From: Turnera subulata
Taxonomy: Eukaryota > Streptophyta > Magnoliopsida > Malpighiales > Passifloraceae
Assembly (NCBI GenBank): GCA_028386065.3
Contig: JAKUCV010004525.1
Coordinates: forward strand, 46,582 to 110,581
Direction: 5' to 3'
DNA length: 64,000 bases
Shown: piece after piece, positions 1 to 12,508 of the stretch
How positions within the stretch are numbered: the first letter of the stretch is position 1
How the letters are laid out: each line of letters opens with the position of its first letter
Translations under genes and position numbers: made by a program
Notes under the pieces: generated by a model
The model's database searches: none
Seen by the model: only the letters and a program-made list of their open reading frames with translations
What the model was told of the DNA's origin: nothing

Positions 1-1696
1 CAATGGTGCGCTGTTGGTGAGCCATTGGTGCGATTTTTGAGTTTTGTGCTGAAATTTTGATTTTTGAGTTTTGAGCTGAAATTTTGTACTCAGCACGAAT
101 AAGAATCCAGTCCAACTACCTGCAAAGTTTCAGATTTTTCTGAGAAGTGGAAGTCCGATTTTTTAATTTTTGGAACAATTAAAATCCCGTAAATCGAGAA
201 ACATGGAAAAGCACCTTAGATGAACTCAAAATGTCCGAGGAAGGCAACAAAAATTGCTTATAAATCATCCCCATATTTGTGGAATCATCTTAGGTCGAAT
301 TTGACGTGGTGGATTTGGAGATTGGTCATTGGTGCGCCATTGGTGCGATTTTTGAGTTTTGAGCTGAAATTATGATTTTTGAGTTTTGCGCTGAAATTTT
401 GTACACACACAAAAAAAACTCCAATCCAACTACCTGCAAACTTTCAGAATTTTCTGAGTCGTGGAAGTCCGAGTATTTATTTTTGGAACAATTAAAATCG
501 TGTAAATCGGGAAAAATGGAAAAGCAACTTAAATGAGCTCAAAATGCCTGGGAAAGGCATCCAAAAACCCTTATAAATCAACCCCATATTTGTGGAATCA
601 TCTTTGGTAGCATTTGACATTGTGGATATGGATATTGCTCTTATGCAATGGTTCAGTGGGCCATTGGTGCGCTATTGGGGCGCCAATGGTGCGATTTTTG
701 AGTTTTGAGCTGAAATTTTGATGTTTCAGTTTTGAGCTGAAAATTTGTACACATACGAATAAAAATCCATTCCAACTACCTGTAAAATTTCAGATTTTTC
801 TGAGAGGTGGAATTCCGACTTTTTTATTTTTGGAACAATTAAAATCCCGTAAATCGGAAAAATGGAAAAGCACCTTAGATCAGCTCAAAATGTCCGGGGA
901 AGGCATCCAAAAATCCATATAAATCATCCCCATATTTTTGGAATCATCCTAGGTAGAATTTGACATGGTGGATTTGGAGATTGCTCTTATGCATTGGTTC
1001 ACTGGGCCATTGGTGCTCTATTGGGGCGCCATTGGTGCGCCAGTGATGCGCTATTGGGGCGCTATTGGGGCGCCGTTGCGATGCCATTGGTGCGAGTTTT
1101 GAGTTTTGAGCACAAATTTTGTACACACATCAATAAAAATCCAAGACAACTACCCGAAAAATTTCAGATTTTTTTGAAGTGTGGAAGTCCGACTTTTTAC
1201 TTTTGGAACAATTTAAATCCCGTAAATCGGGAAAAATGGAAAAGCACCTCAGATGAGCTCAATATGTCCGAGGAAGGCTACCAAAAATTTTTATAAATCA
1301 TCCCCATATTTTTGGAATCATCTTAGGTCGCATTTGACATGGTGGATTTGGAAATTGCTCATTGGTGCGCCATTGGGGCGCTATTGGGGCGCCATAGGCG
1401 CGCCATTGGTTCACTATTGGTGCGATTTTTGAGTTTTGAGCTGAGAAGTTGATATTTGAGTTTGGGGCTGAAATTTTGTACACACGCGAATAAAATTCCA
1501 CTCCTACTACCTGCAAAAGTTCAGATTTTTCTAAGGTGTGGAAGTCCAACTTTTAATTTTTGGAACAATTAAAATCTTGAAATCGGGAAAAATTGAAAAG
1601 CACCTCAGATGAGCTCAAAATGTCCGGGGAAGGCATCCAAAAATCCTTAAAAATCATCCCCAAATTTGGGGAATCATCTTAGGTAGAATTTTACAT

Positions 1697-2239
1697 GGTG
1701 GATTTGGAGATTGCTCTTATGCATTGGTTCACTGGGCCATTGGGGCGCTATAGAGGCGCCATTGGTGCGCCATTGATGCGCTATTGGTGTGCCAATGGGG
1801 CGCCATTCGTGCGTTTTTTGAATTTTGAGCTGACATTTTGATTTTTGAATTTTGTGCTGAAATTTTGTACAAACACCAATAAAAATCCAATCCAACTACC
1901 TGACAAATTTCAGATTTTTCTGAGATGTGGAAGTCCGACTTTTTATTTTTGGAAAAATTAAAATCCCATAAAACAGAAAAAATGGAAATTCTAATTTTTG
2001 AATTTTGAGCTGGAATTTTGTACACACACCAATAAAAATCCAATCCAACTACCTGAAAAATTTCAGATGTGTTTGAGATGCAGATATCGGACTTTTTATT
2101 TTTTGAACAATTAAAATTCTGTAAATCGGAAAAAATAGAAAAGCACCTCTAATGACCTCAAAATGTCCGAGGAAGGCATCCAAAAATCCTTATAAATCAT
2201 CCCCATATTTTTGGAATCATCTTAGGTAGCATTTGACAT
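1697..2239 (+). repeat. Compound satellite monomer (543 bp)
   Basis: Between two GGTGGATTTGGAG anchors this unit is 543 bp instead of about 350. Near 1980 the CCCGTAAATCGGG/AAAATGG region runs straight into a second copy of the AT-rich 27-bp unit, TACACACACC box and following part. The unit is thus a full monomer plus about 180 bp of a second one. The second half has the variant ATCGGACTTTTTATTTTTTG. Confidence 0.8.
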
Positions 2240-3503
2240 GGTGGATTTGGAGATTGCTCATTGATGCGCCATTGGTGCGCTATTGGTGCGATTTTTGAGT
2301 TTTGAGCTGAAATTTTTATTTTTTAATTTTGAGCAGAAATTTTGCACACACACCAATAAAAACCCATTCCAACTACCTGCAAAATTTGCAATTTTTCTGA
2401 AATGTGGAAGTTGGATTTTTTTTTCGAACAATTAAAATCCCTTAAATCGGAAAAAATGGAAAAGCACCTCAGATGACCTCAAAATGTCCGAGGAAGGGAT
2501 TCAAAAATCCTTATAAATCATCCCCATGTTTGTGGAATCATCTTAGGTAGCATTTGACATTGTGGATTTGGAGATTGCTCATTGGTGCGCCATTGGTGCG
2601 CTATTGGTACGATTTTTGAGTTTTGAGCTGAAATTTTTTACACACACGAATAAAAATCCACTCCAACTATCTGCAAAATTTCAGATTTTTTTGAGATGTG
2701 GAAGTCCCATTTTTTATTTTTGGAACAATTAAAATCCCGTAAATCGGAAAAAATGGAAAACCTCAGATGACCTCAAAATGTACGAGGAAGGGATTGAAAA
2801 ATCACTATAAATCGTCCCCATATTTGTGGAATCATCTTAGGTAGCATTTGACATGGTCGATTTGGAGATTGCTCATTGGTGCGCTATTGATGCGATTTTT
2901 GAGTTTGGAGCTGAAATTTTGATTTTTAAGTTTTGAGCTGAAATTTTGCATACGCACGAAAAAAAATCCAGTCCAACTACCTGCAAAGGTTCAGATTTTT
3001 CTGAGAAGTGGATGTCCGACTTTTTAATTTTTGGAAAAATTAAAATACCGTATATCGAGAAAAATGGAAAAGCACCTCAGATGACCTCAAAATGTCCGAG
3101 GAAGGCAACCAAAAATCCTTATAAATCATCCCCAAATCTGTGGAATCATCTTAGGTCGAATTTGACATGGTGGATTTGGAGATTGCTCATTGGTGCGCCA
3201 TTGGTGCGCTATTGGTGCGCTACTGGTGCGTTTTTTGAGTTTTGAGCTGAAATTTTGATGTTTGAGTTTTGAGCTGAAATTTTGTACAAACACGAAAAAA
3301 ACTCCACTCCAACTGCCTGCAAAATTTCAAATTTTTCTGAGATGTGGAATTCCAACTTTTAATTTTTGGAACAATTAAAATCAGGTAAATCGAGAAAAAT
3401 AGAAAAACACCTCAGATGACCTCAAAATGTCCGAGGAAGGGATCCAAATGTCCTTATAAATCGTCCCCATATTTGTGCAGTCATCTTAGGTAGCATTTGA
3501 CAT

Positions 3504-3957
3504 GGTGGATTTGGAAATTGCTCAATGGTGCGCCATCGGTGCGCTGTTGGTGCAATTTTTGAGTTTTGAGCTGAAATTTTGTACACACACGAAAAAAAAT
3601 CCACTCCAACTACCTGCAAAATTTCAGAGTTTTTTGAGATATGGAAGTCCGACTTTTTATTTTTGGAATATTTTAAATCCCATAAATCAGAAAAAGTGTA
3701 TATTTTGATTTTTGAATTTTGAGCTGAAATTTTGTACACACACCAAAAAAAATCCAATCCAACTACCTGAAAAATTTCATATTTTTTTGAGATGTGGATA
3801 TTGAACTTTTTATTTTAGGAACAATTCAAATTCTGTAAATCGGAAAAAAAAAATGGAAAAGCACCTCAGATGACCTCAAAATGTCCAAGGAAGGCATCCA
3901 AAACTCCTTATAAATCATCTCTATATTTTTGGAATCATCTTAGGTAGCATTTTATGT
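3504..3957 (+). repeat. Compound satellite monomer (454 bp, shorter form)
   Basis: Here too the CCCATAAATCAG region near 3680 is joined directly to a second TTTTGATTTTTGAATTTTGAG and TACACACACC block. The unit is shorter because the first half lacks the long leader and has a single 27-bp unit. The join resembles those near 1980, 4940, 5850, 15310 and 53270. Confidence 0.7.
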
Positions 3958-4667
3958 GGTGGATTTGGAGATTTTCACTGGGCCATTGGTGCGCCATTGA
4001 TGCGCTATTGGGGCGCCATTAGTGCAATTTTTGAGTTTTGACTTGAAATTTTGATTTTTGAGTTTTCAGCTGAAATTTGGTACAAACACCAATAAAAATC
4101 CAAGCCAGCTACCTGCAAAATTTCTGATTTTTCTGAGATGTAGACGTCCGACATTTTATTTTTGGAACAATTTAAATCCCGTAAATCGGGAAAAATGGAA
4201 AAGCACCTGAGATGAGCTCACTATGTCCGAGGAAGGCAACCAAAAATCCTTATAAATCATCCCCATATTTGCGGAATCATCTTAGGTCACATTTGACATG
4301 GTGGATTTGGAGATTGCTCTTACGCGTTGGTTCACTGGGCCATTGGTGCGCTATTGGGGCACCATTGGACCGCCATTGGTGCTCGATTGGTGCGATTTTT
4401 GAGATTTGAGCTGATATTTTGATTTTTGAGTTTAGTGCAGAAATGTTGTACACACACCAATGAAAATCCAATCCAACTACCTGCAAAATTTCAGATTTTT
4501 CTGAGTAGTGGAAGTCCGACTTTTCATTTTTGGAACAATTAAAATCCCGTAAATCGGAAAAAATGGAAAAGCACCTCACATGAGCTCAAAAAATCCCGGG
4601 AAGGCATCCAAAAATCCTTGTTAATCATCCACATATTTGTGGAATCATATTAGGTGGCATTTTACAT

Positions 4668-5198
4668 GGTGGATTTGGAGATTGCTCTTATGCATTGGTT
4701 CCCTGGGCCATTGGGGAGCTATATGGGTGCAATTGGTGCGGCATTGAAGCGCTATTGGGGCGCCATTGGTGCGATTTTTGAGTTTTGTGCTGAAATTTTG
4801 ATTTTTGAATTTTGTGCTGAAATTTTGAACACACTCCAACAAAAATCCAATCCAACTACCTGCGAAATTTCAGATATTTCTGAGAAGTGGAAGTCCGAAT
4901 TTTTATTTTTGGAACACTTAATTTCCCGTAAATCAGAAAAAATAGAAACTTTGAATTTTGAATTTTGATCTGAAATTTTGTACACACCAATAAAAATCCA
5001 GTCCAGCTACCTGTAAAATTTCAGATTTTTTTGAGAAGTGGATATCGGACTATTTATTTTTATAACAATTAAAAGCCTGTAAATCGGAAAAAAATGGAAA
5101 AGCACCTCAGATGACCTCAAAATGTCCAAGGAAGGCTTCCAAAAATCCTTATAAATCATCCCCATATATTTGGAATCATCTTAGGTAGCATTTGACAT
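4668..5198 (+). repeat. Compound satellite monomer (531 bp)
   Basis: Full monomer plus a partial second one, joined near 4935-4960 (AATCAGAAAAAATAG followed by AAACTTTGAATTTTG). The second half again carries ATCGGACT in place of the usual GTCCGACT, as in the unit at 1697. Confidence 0.78.
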
Positions 5199-5538
5199 GG
5201 TGGATTTGGAGATTGCTCATTGGTGCGCCGTTGGTGCGATTTTTGAGTTTTGAGCTGAAATATTTATTTTTGAGCTTTGAGCTGAAATTTTTATTTTTGA
5301 GATTGGAGCTGAAATTTTGTACACACACGAATAAAAATCCAGTCCAACTACCTGCAAAATTTCAGAATTTTCTGAGATGTGGAAGTCTGACTTTTTATTT
5401 CTGGAACAATTAAAATCCAGTAAATCGGGAAAAATGGAAAAGCATCTTAGATGAGCTCAAAATGTCCGGGGAAGGCATCCAAAAATCCTTATAAATCATC
5501 CCCATATTTTTGGAATCATCTTAGGTAGTATTTGACAT

Positions 5539-6093
5539 GGTGCGTTTTGAGATTGCTCTTATGCATTGGTTCACTGGGCCATTGGTGCGCTATTGGGGCG
5601 CCATTGGTGCGCTTTTGCGGCGCCATTGGTGCGCTATTGGGGCGCCATTGGGGCGCTATTGGTGCGCCATTTGTGCGATTTTTGAGTTTTGAGCTGAAAT
5701 TTTGATTTTTTTAATTTTGAGCTGAAATTTCGTACACACACCAACAAGAATCCAATCCAACTACCTGCCAAATTTCATATTTTTCTGAGAAGTGGAAGTC
5801 GGATTTTGTATTTTTGGAACAATTAAAATCCGGTAAATCAGAAAAAATGGAAATTTTAATTTTTGAATTTTGAGCTGAAATTTTGCACACACACCAATCC
5901 AGCTACGTGAAAAATTTTTAACTTTTATGTAATGTGGAAGTCGGACTTTTTATTTTTTGAACAATTAAAATCCCGTAAATTGGAAAAAATGGAAAAGCAC
6001 CTCAGATGACCTCAAATTGTCCGAGGAAGGCATCCAAAAATCCTTATAAATCATCCCCATATTTGTGGAATCATCTTAGGTTGCATTTGACAT
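5539..6093 (+). repeat. Compound satellite monomer (555 bp)
   Basis: The same fused architecture, joined near 5845-5870 (AAAAAATGGAAATTTTAATT). It also contains the nine-unit 11-bp cluster at 5581-5679, making it the longest anchor-to-anchor unit measured. The second half carries GTCGGACTTTTTATTTTTTG. Confidence 0.78.
5581..5679 (+). repeat. 11-bp minisatellite cluster inside a monomer, nine units
   Basis: Nine consecutive 11-bp units of the pattern ATTGG(T/G)GCGC(C/T), some degenerate (TTTGCGGCGCC, ATTTGTGCGAT). The cluster is CpG-rich in an otherwise AT-rich repeat. Ordinary monomers have two to five such units, so this is an expansion. Each unit holds ATTGG, which reads as CCAAT on the minus strand. 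Confidence 0.9.
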
Positions 6094-7740
6094 GGTGGAT
6101 TTGGAGATTGCTCATTGGTGCGCCATTGGTGCGCTATTGGTGTGATTCTTGAGTTTTGAGCTGAAATTTTGATTATTGAGTTTTTAGCTGAAATTTTGTA
6201 CGCACACGAATAAAAATGCAGTCCAACTACCTGCAAAATTTCAAATTTTTTTGAGTTGTGGAAGTCCGACTTTTTATTTTTGGACAATTAAAATCCCTTA
6301 AATCGGGAAAAATAGAAAAGCGTCTTAGATGAGCTCAAAATGTCCGGGGAAGGCATCCAAAAATCCATATAAATCATCCCCATATTTGTGGAATCATCTT
6401 AGGTAGCATTTTGACATGATGGATTTGGAGATTGCTCTTATGCATTGGTTCACTGGGCCATTGGTGTGCTATTGGGGCGCCATTGGGGCGCTATTGGTGC
6501 AATTTTTGAGTTTTGAGCTGAAATTTTGATTTTTGGTTTTTGTGCTTAAATTTTTTACAAAGATCAACAAAAATCCAGTCCAACTGCCTGCAAAATTTCA
6601 GATTTTTCTGAGTTATGGAAGTTCGACTTATTATTTTTGAACAATTTAATTCCCGTAAATCCGGAAAAATGGAAAAGCACCTCAGATGAGCTCAATTTGT
6701 CCTGGGAAGGCATCCAAAAAACATTATAAATCATCCCCTTTTTTTAAGAATCTTCTTAGGTAGCATTTGACATGGTGGATTTGGAGATTGCTCATATGCA
6801 ATGGTTCACTGGGCCATTGGTGCGCTATTGAGGCGCCATTGGTGTGATTTTTGAGTTTGGAGCTGAAATTTTGATTTTTAATTTTTGTGCTTAAATTTTG
6901 AACAGAGGACATTAAAAATCCAATCCAACTATTTGAAAAATTTCAGTTTTTTCTAAGTTGTGGAATTTTTATTGTCCGAGGAAGGCATCCAAAAATCCTT
7001 ATAAATCATCCCCATATTTGTGGAATCATCTTAGGTTGCATTTGACATGGTGGATTTGGAGATTGCTCATTGGTGCGCCATTGGTGCGCTATTGGTCCGA
7101 TTTTTCTGTTTTGAGCTGAAATTTTGATTTTTGAGTTTTGAGCTAAAATTTTGTACACACACAAATAAAAATCCACTCCAACTACCTGAAAAATTTCAGA
7201 CGTTTCTGAGATTTGGAATTCCAACTTTTAATTTTTTGAACAATTAAAATCCCGTAAATCGGGAAAAATGGAAAAGCACCTCAGATGAGTTCAAAATGTC
7301 CGGGGAAGGCATCCAAAAATTTATAAATCATCCACATATTTTTGGAATCATCTTATGTAGCATTTGTCATGGTGGATTTTGAGACTGCTCTTACGCATTG
7401 GTTTAATGGGCCATTGGGGCGCCAATGGGGCGCTATTGGTGCGCCATTGATGCGCTATTGGGGGGCTATTGGTGCGCCATTGGTGCGATTTTTGAGTTTT
7501 GAGCTGAAATTTTGATTTTTGTGTTTTGAGGTGAAATTTTGTACACACACCAATAAAAATCCACGCCAACTACATGAAAAATTTCAGATTTTTCTGAGAA
7601 GTGAAAGTCCGACTTTTTATTTTTGGAACGATTAAAATCCCGTAAATCGGGAAAAATGGAAAAGCACCTCAGATGAGCTCAAAATGTCTGGGGAAGGCAT
7701 CCAAAAATCCTTATAAATCATCCCCATATTTTAGGAGTCA

Positions 7741-10700
7741 TCTTAGGTAGCATTTGACATGGTGGATTAGGAGATTGCTCATTGGTGCGCCATTGGTGCG
7801 CTATTGATGCGATTTTTGAGTTTTGAGCTGAAATTTTTTATTTTTGAGTTTTTAGCTGAAATTTTGTACACACGCCAATAAAAATACAATTCAACTACCT
7901 GCAAAATTTCAGAGTTTTCTGAGATGTGGAAGTCCGACTTTTTATTTTTGGAACAATTAAAATTCTTTAAATCGGGAAAAATGGAAAAGCACCTCAGATG
8001 ACCTCAAAATGTCCGAGGAAGGCATCCAAAAATCCTTATAAATCATGCCCATATTTTTGGAATCAACTTAGGTAGCATTTGACATGTTGGATTTTCAGAT
8101 TGCTCATTGGTGCGCCATTGGTGCGCTATTGATGCGATTTTTGAGTTTTGAGCTGAAATTTTTTATTTTTGAGTTTTGAGCTGAAACTTTGTACACGCCA
8201 ATAAAAATCCATTCCAACTACCTGAAAAATTTTAGATTTTTCTGTGAAGTGGAAGTCCGATTTTTTACTTTTGGAACAATTAAAATCTCGTAAATCGGGA
8301 AAAATGGAAAAGCACCATAGACGACCTCAAAATGTCCGAGGAAGGCATAAAAAATCCTTATGAATCATTCCCATATTTGTGGAATCATCTTAGGTAGCAT
8401 TTGACATGGTGGATTTGGAGATTGCTCATTGGTGCGCCATTGGTGCGCTGTTGGTGCGATTTTTGTGTTTTGAGCTGAAATTTTGAATTTTGAGTTTGGA
8501 GCTGAAATTCTATACACACACAATAAAAAATCCACTCCAACTACCTGCAAAATTTCCGATTTTTCTAAGATGTGGAAGTCCAACTTTTAGTTTTTGGAAC
8601 AATTAAAATCCCGTAAATCGGGAGAAATGGAAAAGCACCATAGAAGAGCTCAAAATGTCCGGGGAAGGCATCCAAAAATCCTTATAATTCATCCCCATAT
8701 TTGTGGAATCATCTTAGGTAGCATTTGACATGGTGGATTTGGAGATTGCTCTTCTGCATTGGTTCACTGGGCGATTGGTCCGCTATTGGGGCACCGTTGG
8801 GGCGCCATTGGTGCGCTATTGGTGCGCCGATGGTGCGATTTTTGAGTTTTGAGCAGAAATTTTAATTTTTGAAATCGGGAAAAATGGTAATGCACCTTAG
8901 ACGAGCTCAAAATGTCCGGGGAAGGCATCCAAAATTCCGTATAAATCATCCCCATATTTTCGGAGTCATCTTAGGTAGCATTTGACATGGTGGATTTGGA
9001 GATTGCTCATTGGTGCACCATTGGTATGCTATTGAAGCGATTTTTGAGTTTTGAGCTGAAATTTTTTATTTTTGATTTTTGAGCTGAAATTTTGTACACA
9101 CGCCAATAAAAATCCAATCCAACTACCTGAAAAATTTCAGATTTGTCTGAGATGTGGAAGTCCGAATTTTTATTTTTGGAACAATTAAATTCCCGTAAAT
9201 CGGGAAAAATGGAAAAGCACCTCAGATGACCTCAAAATGCCCGAGGAAGGCATCCAAAAATCCTTGTAAATCATCCCCACATTTGTGGAATCATCATAGG
9301 TAGCATTAGACATGGTGGATTTTGAGATTGCTCTTTGGTGCGCCATTGGTGCGCTATTGATGCGATTTTTGAGTTTTGAGCTGAAATTTTGATTTTTGAG
9401 TTTTGAGCTGAAATTTTTTACACACACGAATTAAAATCCAGTCAACTACCTGCACGATTTTAGATTTTTCTGAGACGCGGAAGTCCGACTTTTAAATTTT
9501 TGGAACAATTAAAATCCTGTAAATCGGGAAAATTGGAAAAGCACCTTAAATGACCTCAAAATGTCCGAGGAAGGCATCTAATAATCCTTAAAAATCTTCC
9601 CCATATTTGTGGATCATCTTACGTAGCATTTCACATGGTGGATTTGGAGATTGCTCATTGATGCGCCATTGGTGCGCTATTGTTGCGATTTTTGAGTTTG
9701 AGCTGAAATTTTAATTTTTGATTTTTGAGCTAAAACCTTTTATACACATGAATAAAAATCCAGGCCTACTACCTGCAAATTTTCAGAATTTTCTGAGAAA
9801 TGGAAGTCCAATTTTTTATTTTTGGAACAATTAAAATCCCGTAAATCGGGAAAAATGGAAAAGCACCTCAGATGACCTCAAAATGTCCGAGGAAGGCATC
9901 TAATAATGCTTAAAACTCTTCCCCATATTTTTGGAATCATCTTAGGTAGCATTTGACAAGGTGGATTTGGAGATTGCTCATTGGTGCGCCATTGGTGCGA
10001 TTTTTGAGTTTTGAGTTGAAATTTTGATTTTTTGTGCTGAAATTTTGTACACACACGAATAAAAATACAGTCCAACTACCTGCAAAATTTATGATTTTTC
10101 TGATATGTGGAAGTCCGACTTTTTATTTTTGAACCATTAAAATCCCGTAAATCGCGAAAAGTGGAAAAGCATCTTGGATGAGCTCAAAATGTCCGGGGAA
10201 GGCGTCCAAAAATCCTTATAATCATCCCATATTTTCGGAGTCATCTTAGGTAGCATTTGACATGGTGGATTTGGAGATTGCTCTTTGGTGCGCCATTGGT
10301 GCGCTATTGATGCGATTTTTGAATTTTTAGCTGCAATTTTAATTATTGAGTTTTGAGCTGAAAGTTTGTACACACACGAATTAAAATCCAGTCAACTACC
10401 TGCAAGATTTCAGATTTTTCAGAGACATGGAAGTCCGACTTTTAAATTTTTGGAACATTTAAAATCCCGTAAATCGGTATAATTGGAAAAGCACCTCAGA
10501 TGACCTCAAAATGTCCGAGGAAGGCATCCAAAAATCCTTATAAATCATCCCCATATTTTTGGAATCATCTTAGGTAGCATTTGACATGGTGGACTTGGAG
10601 ATTGCTAATTGGTGCGCCATTGGTGCGCTATTGGGGCGCCATTGGTGCGTCATTGGTGCGCCATTGGGGCGCCATTGGTGCGTATTGTTGCGATTTATGA

Positions 10701-12180
10701 GTTTTGACCTGAAATTTTAATTTTTCTTTTAAGCTAAAAATATTTACGTACATGAATGAAAATCCTGTCCTACTACCTGCAAATTTTCAGATTTTTCTGA
10801 GAGGTGGAAGTCCGACTTTTTATTTTTAGAACAATTAAAATCCCGTAAATCGGGAAAAATGGAAAAGCACCTCAGATGACCTCAAAATGTCCGAGGAAAG
10901 CATCTAAAAATCCTTAAAAATCTTCCCCATATTTTTGGAATCGTCTTGGGTAGCATTTGACTTGGTGGATTTGGAGATTGCTCACTGGTGCGCCATTGGT
11001 GCGGTATCGATGCGATTTTGAGTTTTGAGCTGAAATTTTGATTTTTAAGTTTTGAGCTGAAATTTTGTACACACACGAATAAAAATCCAGTGAACTACCC
11101 GCAAAATTTCAGATTTTTCTGAGACGTGGAAGTCCGACTTTTTAATTTTTGGAACAATTAAAATCCTGTAAATCGGGAAAAATGGAAAAGCACCTCAAAT
11201 GACCTCAAAATGTCAGAGGAAGGCATCCAAAAATCCTTATAAATCATCCCCATATTTGTGGAATCATCTTAGGTAGCATTTGAGAAGGTGGATTTGGAGA
11301 TTGCTCATTGGCGCGCCATTGGTGCGCCATTGAGGCGCCATTGGTGCGCTATTGGGGCGCCATTGGTGCGGTATTGGTGCGATTTTTGAGTTTTGAACTG
11401 AAATTTTGAGTTTTAAGTTTTGAGCTTAAATTTTGTACACACATGAATAAAAATTCAGTTCTACTACCTGAAAAATTTCAGAATTTTCTGAGATGTGGAA
11501 GTCCGACTTTTTATTTTCGGAACAATTAAAATCCCATAAATTGAGAAAAATGGAAAAACACCTCAGATGATCACAAAATGTCCGAGGAAGTCTTCCAAAA
11601 ATCATTATAAATCATCCCCATATTTTTGGAATCATCTTAGGTAGCATTTGACATGGTGGACTTGGAGATTGCTCTTTGGTGCGCTATTGACGCGATTTTT
11701 GAGTTTTGAGCAGAAATTTTGTATACACACGAATAAAAAACCAGTCAACTACCTGCAAAATTTCAGATTTTTCTCAGATGTGGAAGTCCGACTTTTTAAT
11801 TTTTGGAACAATTAAAATCCTGTAAATCGGGAAAAATTGGAAAGCACCTCAAATGACCTCAAAATGTCCGAGGAAGGCATCCAAAAATCGCTATAAATCA
11901 TCCCCATATTAGTGGAATCATCTTAGGTAGCATTTGACATGGTGGATTTGGAGATTGCTCATTGGGGCGCCAATGGTGCGCTATTGGTGCGATTTTTAAG
12001 TTTTGAGCTGAAATTTTGATTTTTGAGTTTTGAGCGTAAATTTTGTACACACAAGAATTAAATTTCAGTCCTACTACCTGCAAAATTTCAGAGTTTTCTC
12101 AGATGTGGAAGTCCAACTTTTTATGTTTGGAACAATTAAAAACCCTTAAATCGAGAAAAATGGAAAAGCACCTTAGATGA
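7741..12180 (+). repeat. Domain dominated by short satellite monomers
   Basis: In this stretch most monomers enter the GC-rich cluster through GCTCATTGGTGCGCC instead of the longer CTCTTATGCATTGGTTCAC leader, and most carry CGAATAAAAATCCAGTC after the TACACACA box. Anchor spacing is mostly 300-330 bp, for example about 7765, 8089 and 8411. Some monomers, such as those near 10600 and 11300, have expanded 11-bp clusters. The segregation of short and long classes suggests local homogenisation. The limits are approximate. Confidence 0.7.
10608..10694 (+). repeat. 11-bp minisatellite cluster, expanded in a short-class monomer
   Basis: About eight consecutive 11-bp units (ATTGGTGCGCC, ATTGGTGCGCT, ATTGGGGCGCC and variants) in a monomer whose leader is of the short class. 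One unit is 10 bp, so the phase slips once near the end. This shows that unit number varies independently of monomer class. Confidence 0.85.
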
Positions 12181-12214
12181 GCTCAAAATGTCCGGGGAAG
12201 GCATCCAAAAATCC

Positions 12215-12222
12215 TTATAAAT
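12215..12222. promoter_or_regulatory. TATA-like box shared by monomers (example copy)
   Basis: TTATAAAT in the conserved context ATCCTTATAAATCATCCCC, found in nearly every monomer. On the minus strand it reads ATTTATAA. About 75-150 bp upstream of it on that strand lies the cluster of CCAAT pentamers, formed by the ATTGG-containing 11-bp units at about 12290-12375. The resemblance to a Pol II promoter is pattern-based only, and no transcript evidence is available. Confidence 0.3.
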
Positions 12223-12493
12223 CATCCCCATAATTGTGGAATCGTCTTAGGTAGCATTTGACATGGTGGATTTGGAGATTGCTCTTATGCATTGGTTCAC
12301 TGGGCCACTGGTGCGCTATTGGGGCGCCAATGGGGCGCCATTGGTGCGCGATTGGTGTGCCATTGGTGCGATTTTTGAGTTTTGAGCTGAAATTTTCTAC
12401 ACACACCAATAAAAATCCAGTCCAACTACCTGCAAAATATCAGACTTTTCTGAGTTGTGGAAGTCCGAGTATTTATTTTTGGAACAATTAAAA

Positions 12494-12508
12494 TCCCGTA
12501 AATCGGGA
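12494..12508. repeat. Conserved short inverted repeat in each monomer (example copy)
   Basis: TCCCG-TAAAT-CGGGA: perfect 5-bp arms around a 5-base loop. It is present in most monomers of both arrays at the same place, between the GGAACAATTAAAA box and AAAAATGGAAAAGC. Variants include single-arm changes (CCTGTAAATCGGG) and paired ones (CCCATAAATTGGG, for example near 14604, 33311 and 54092). Confidence 0.75.

Noticed and set aside
2946..3245. Plus-strand ORF of 99 codons with WWIWRLL-type phrases
   Set aside because: Another satellite translation; the same phrases recur with every monomer and carry frameshifts between copies.
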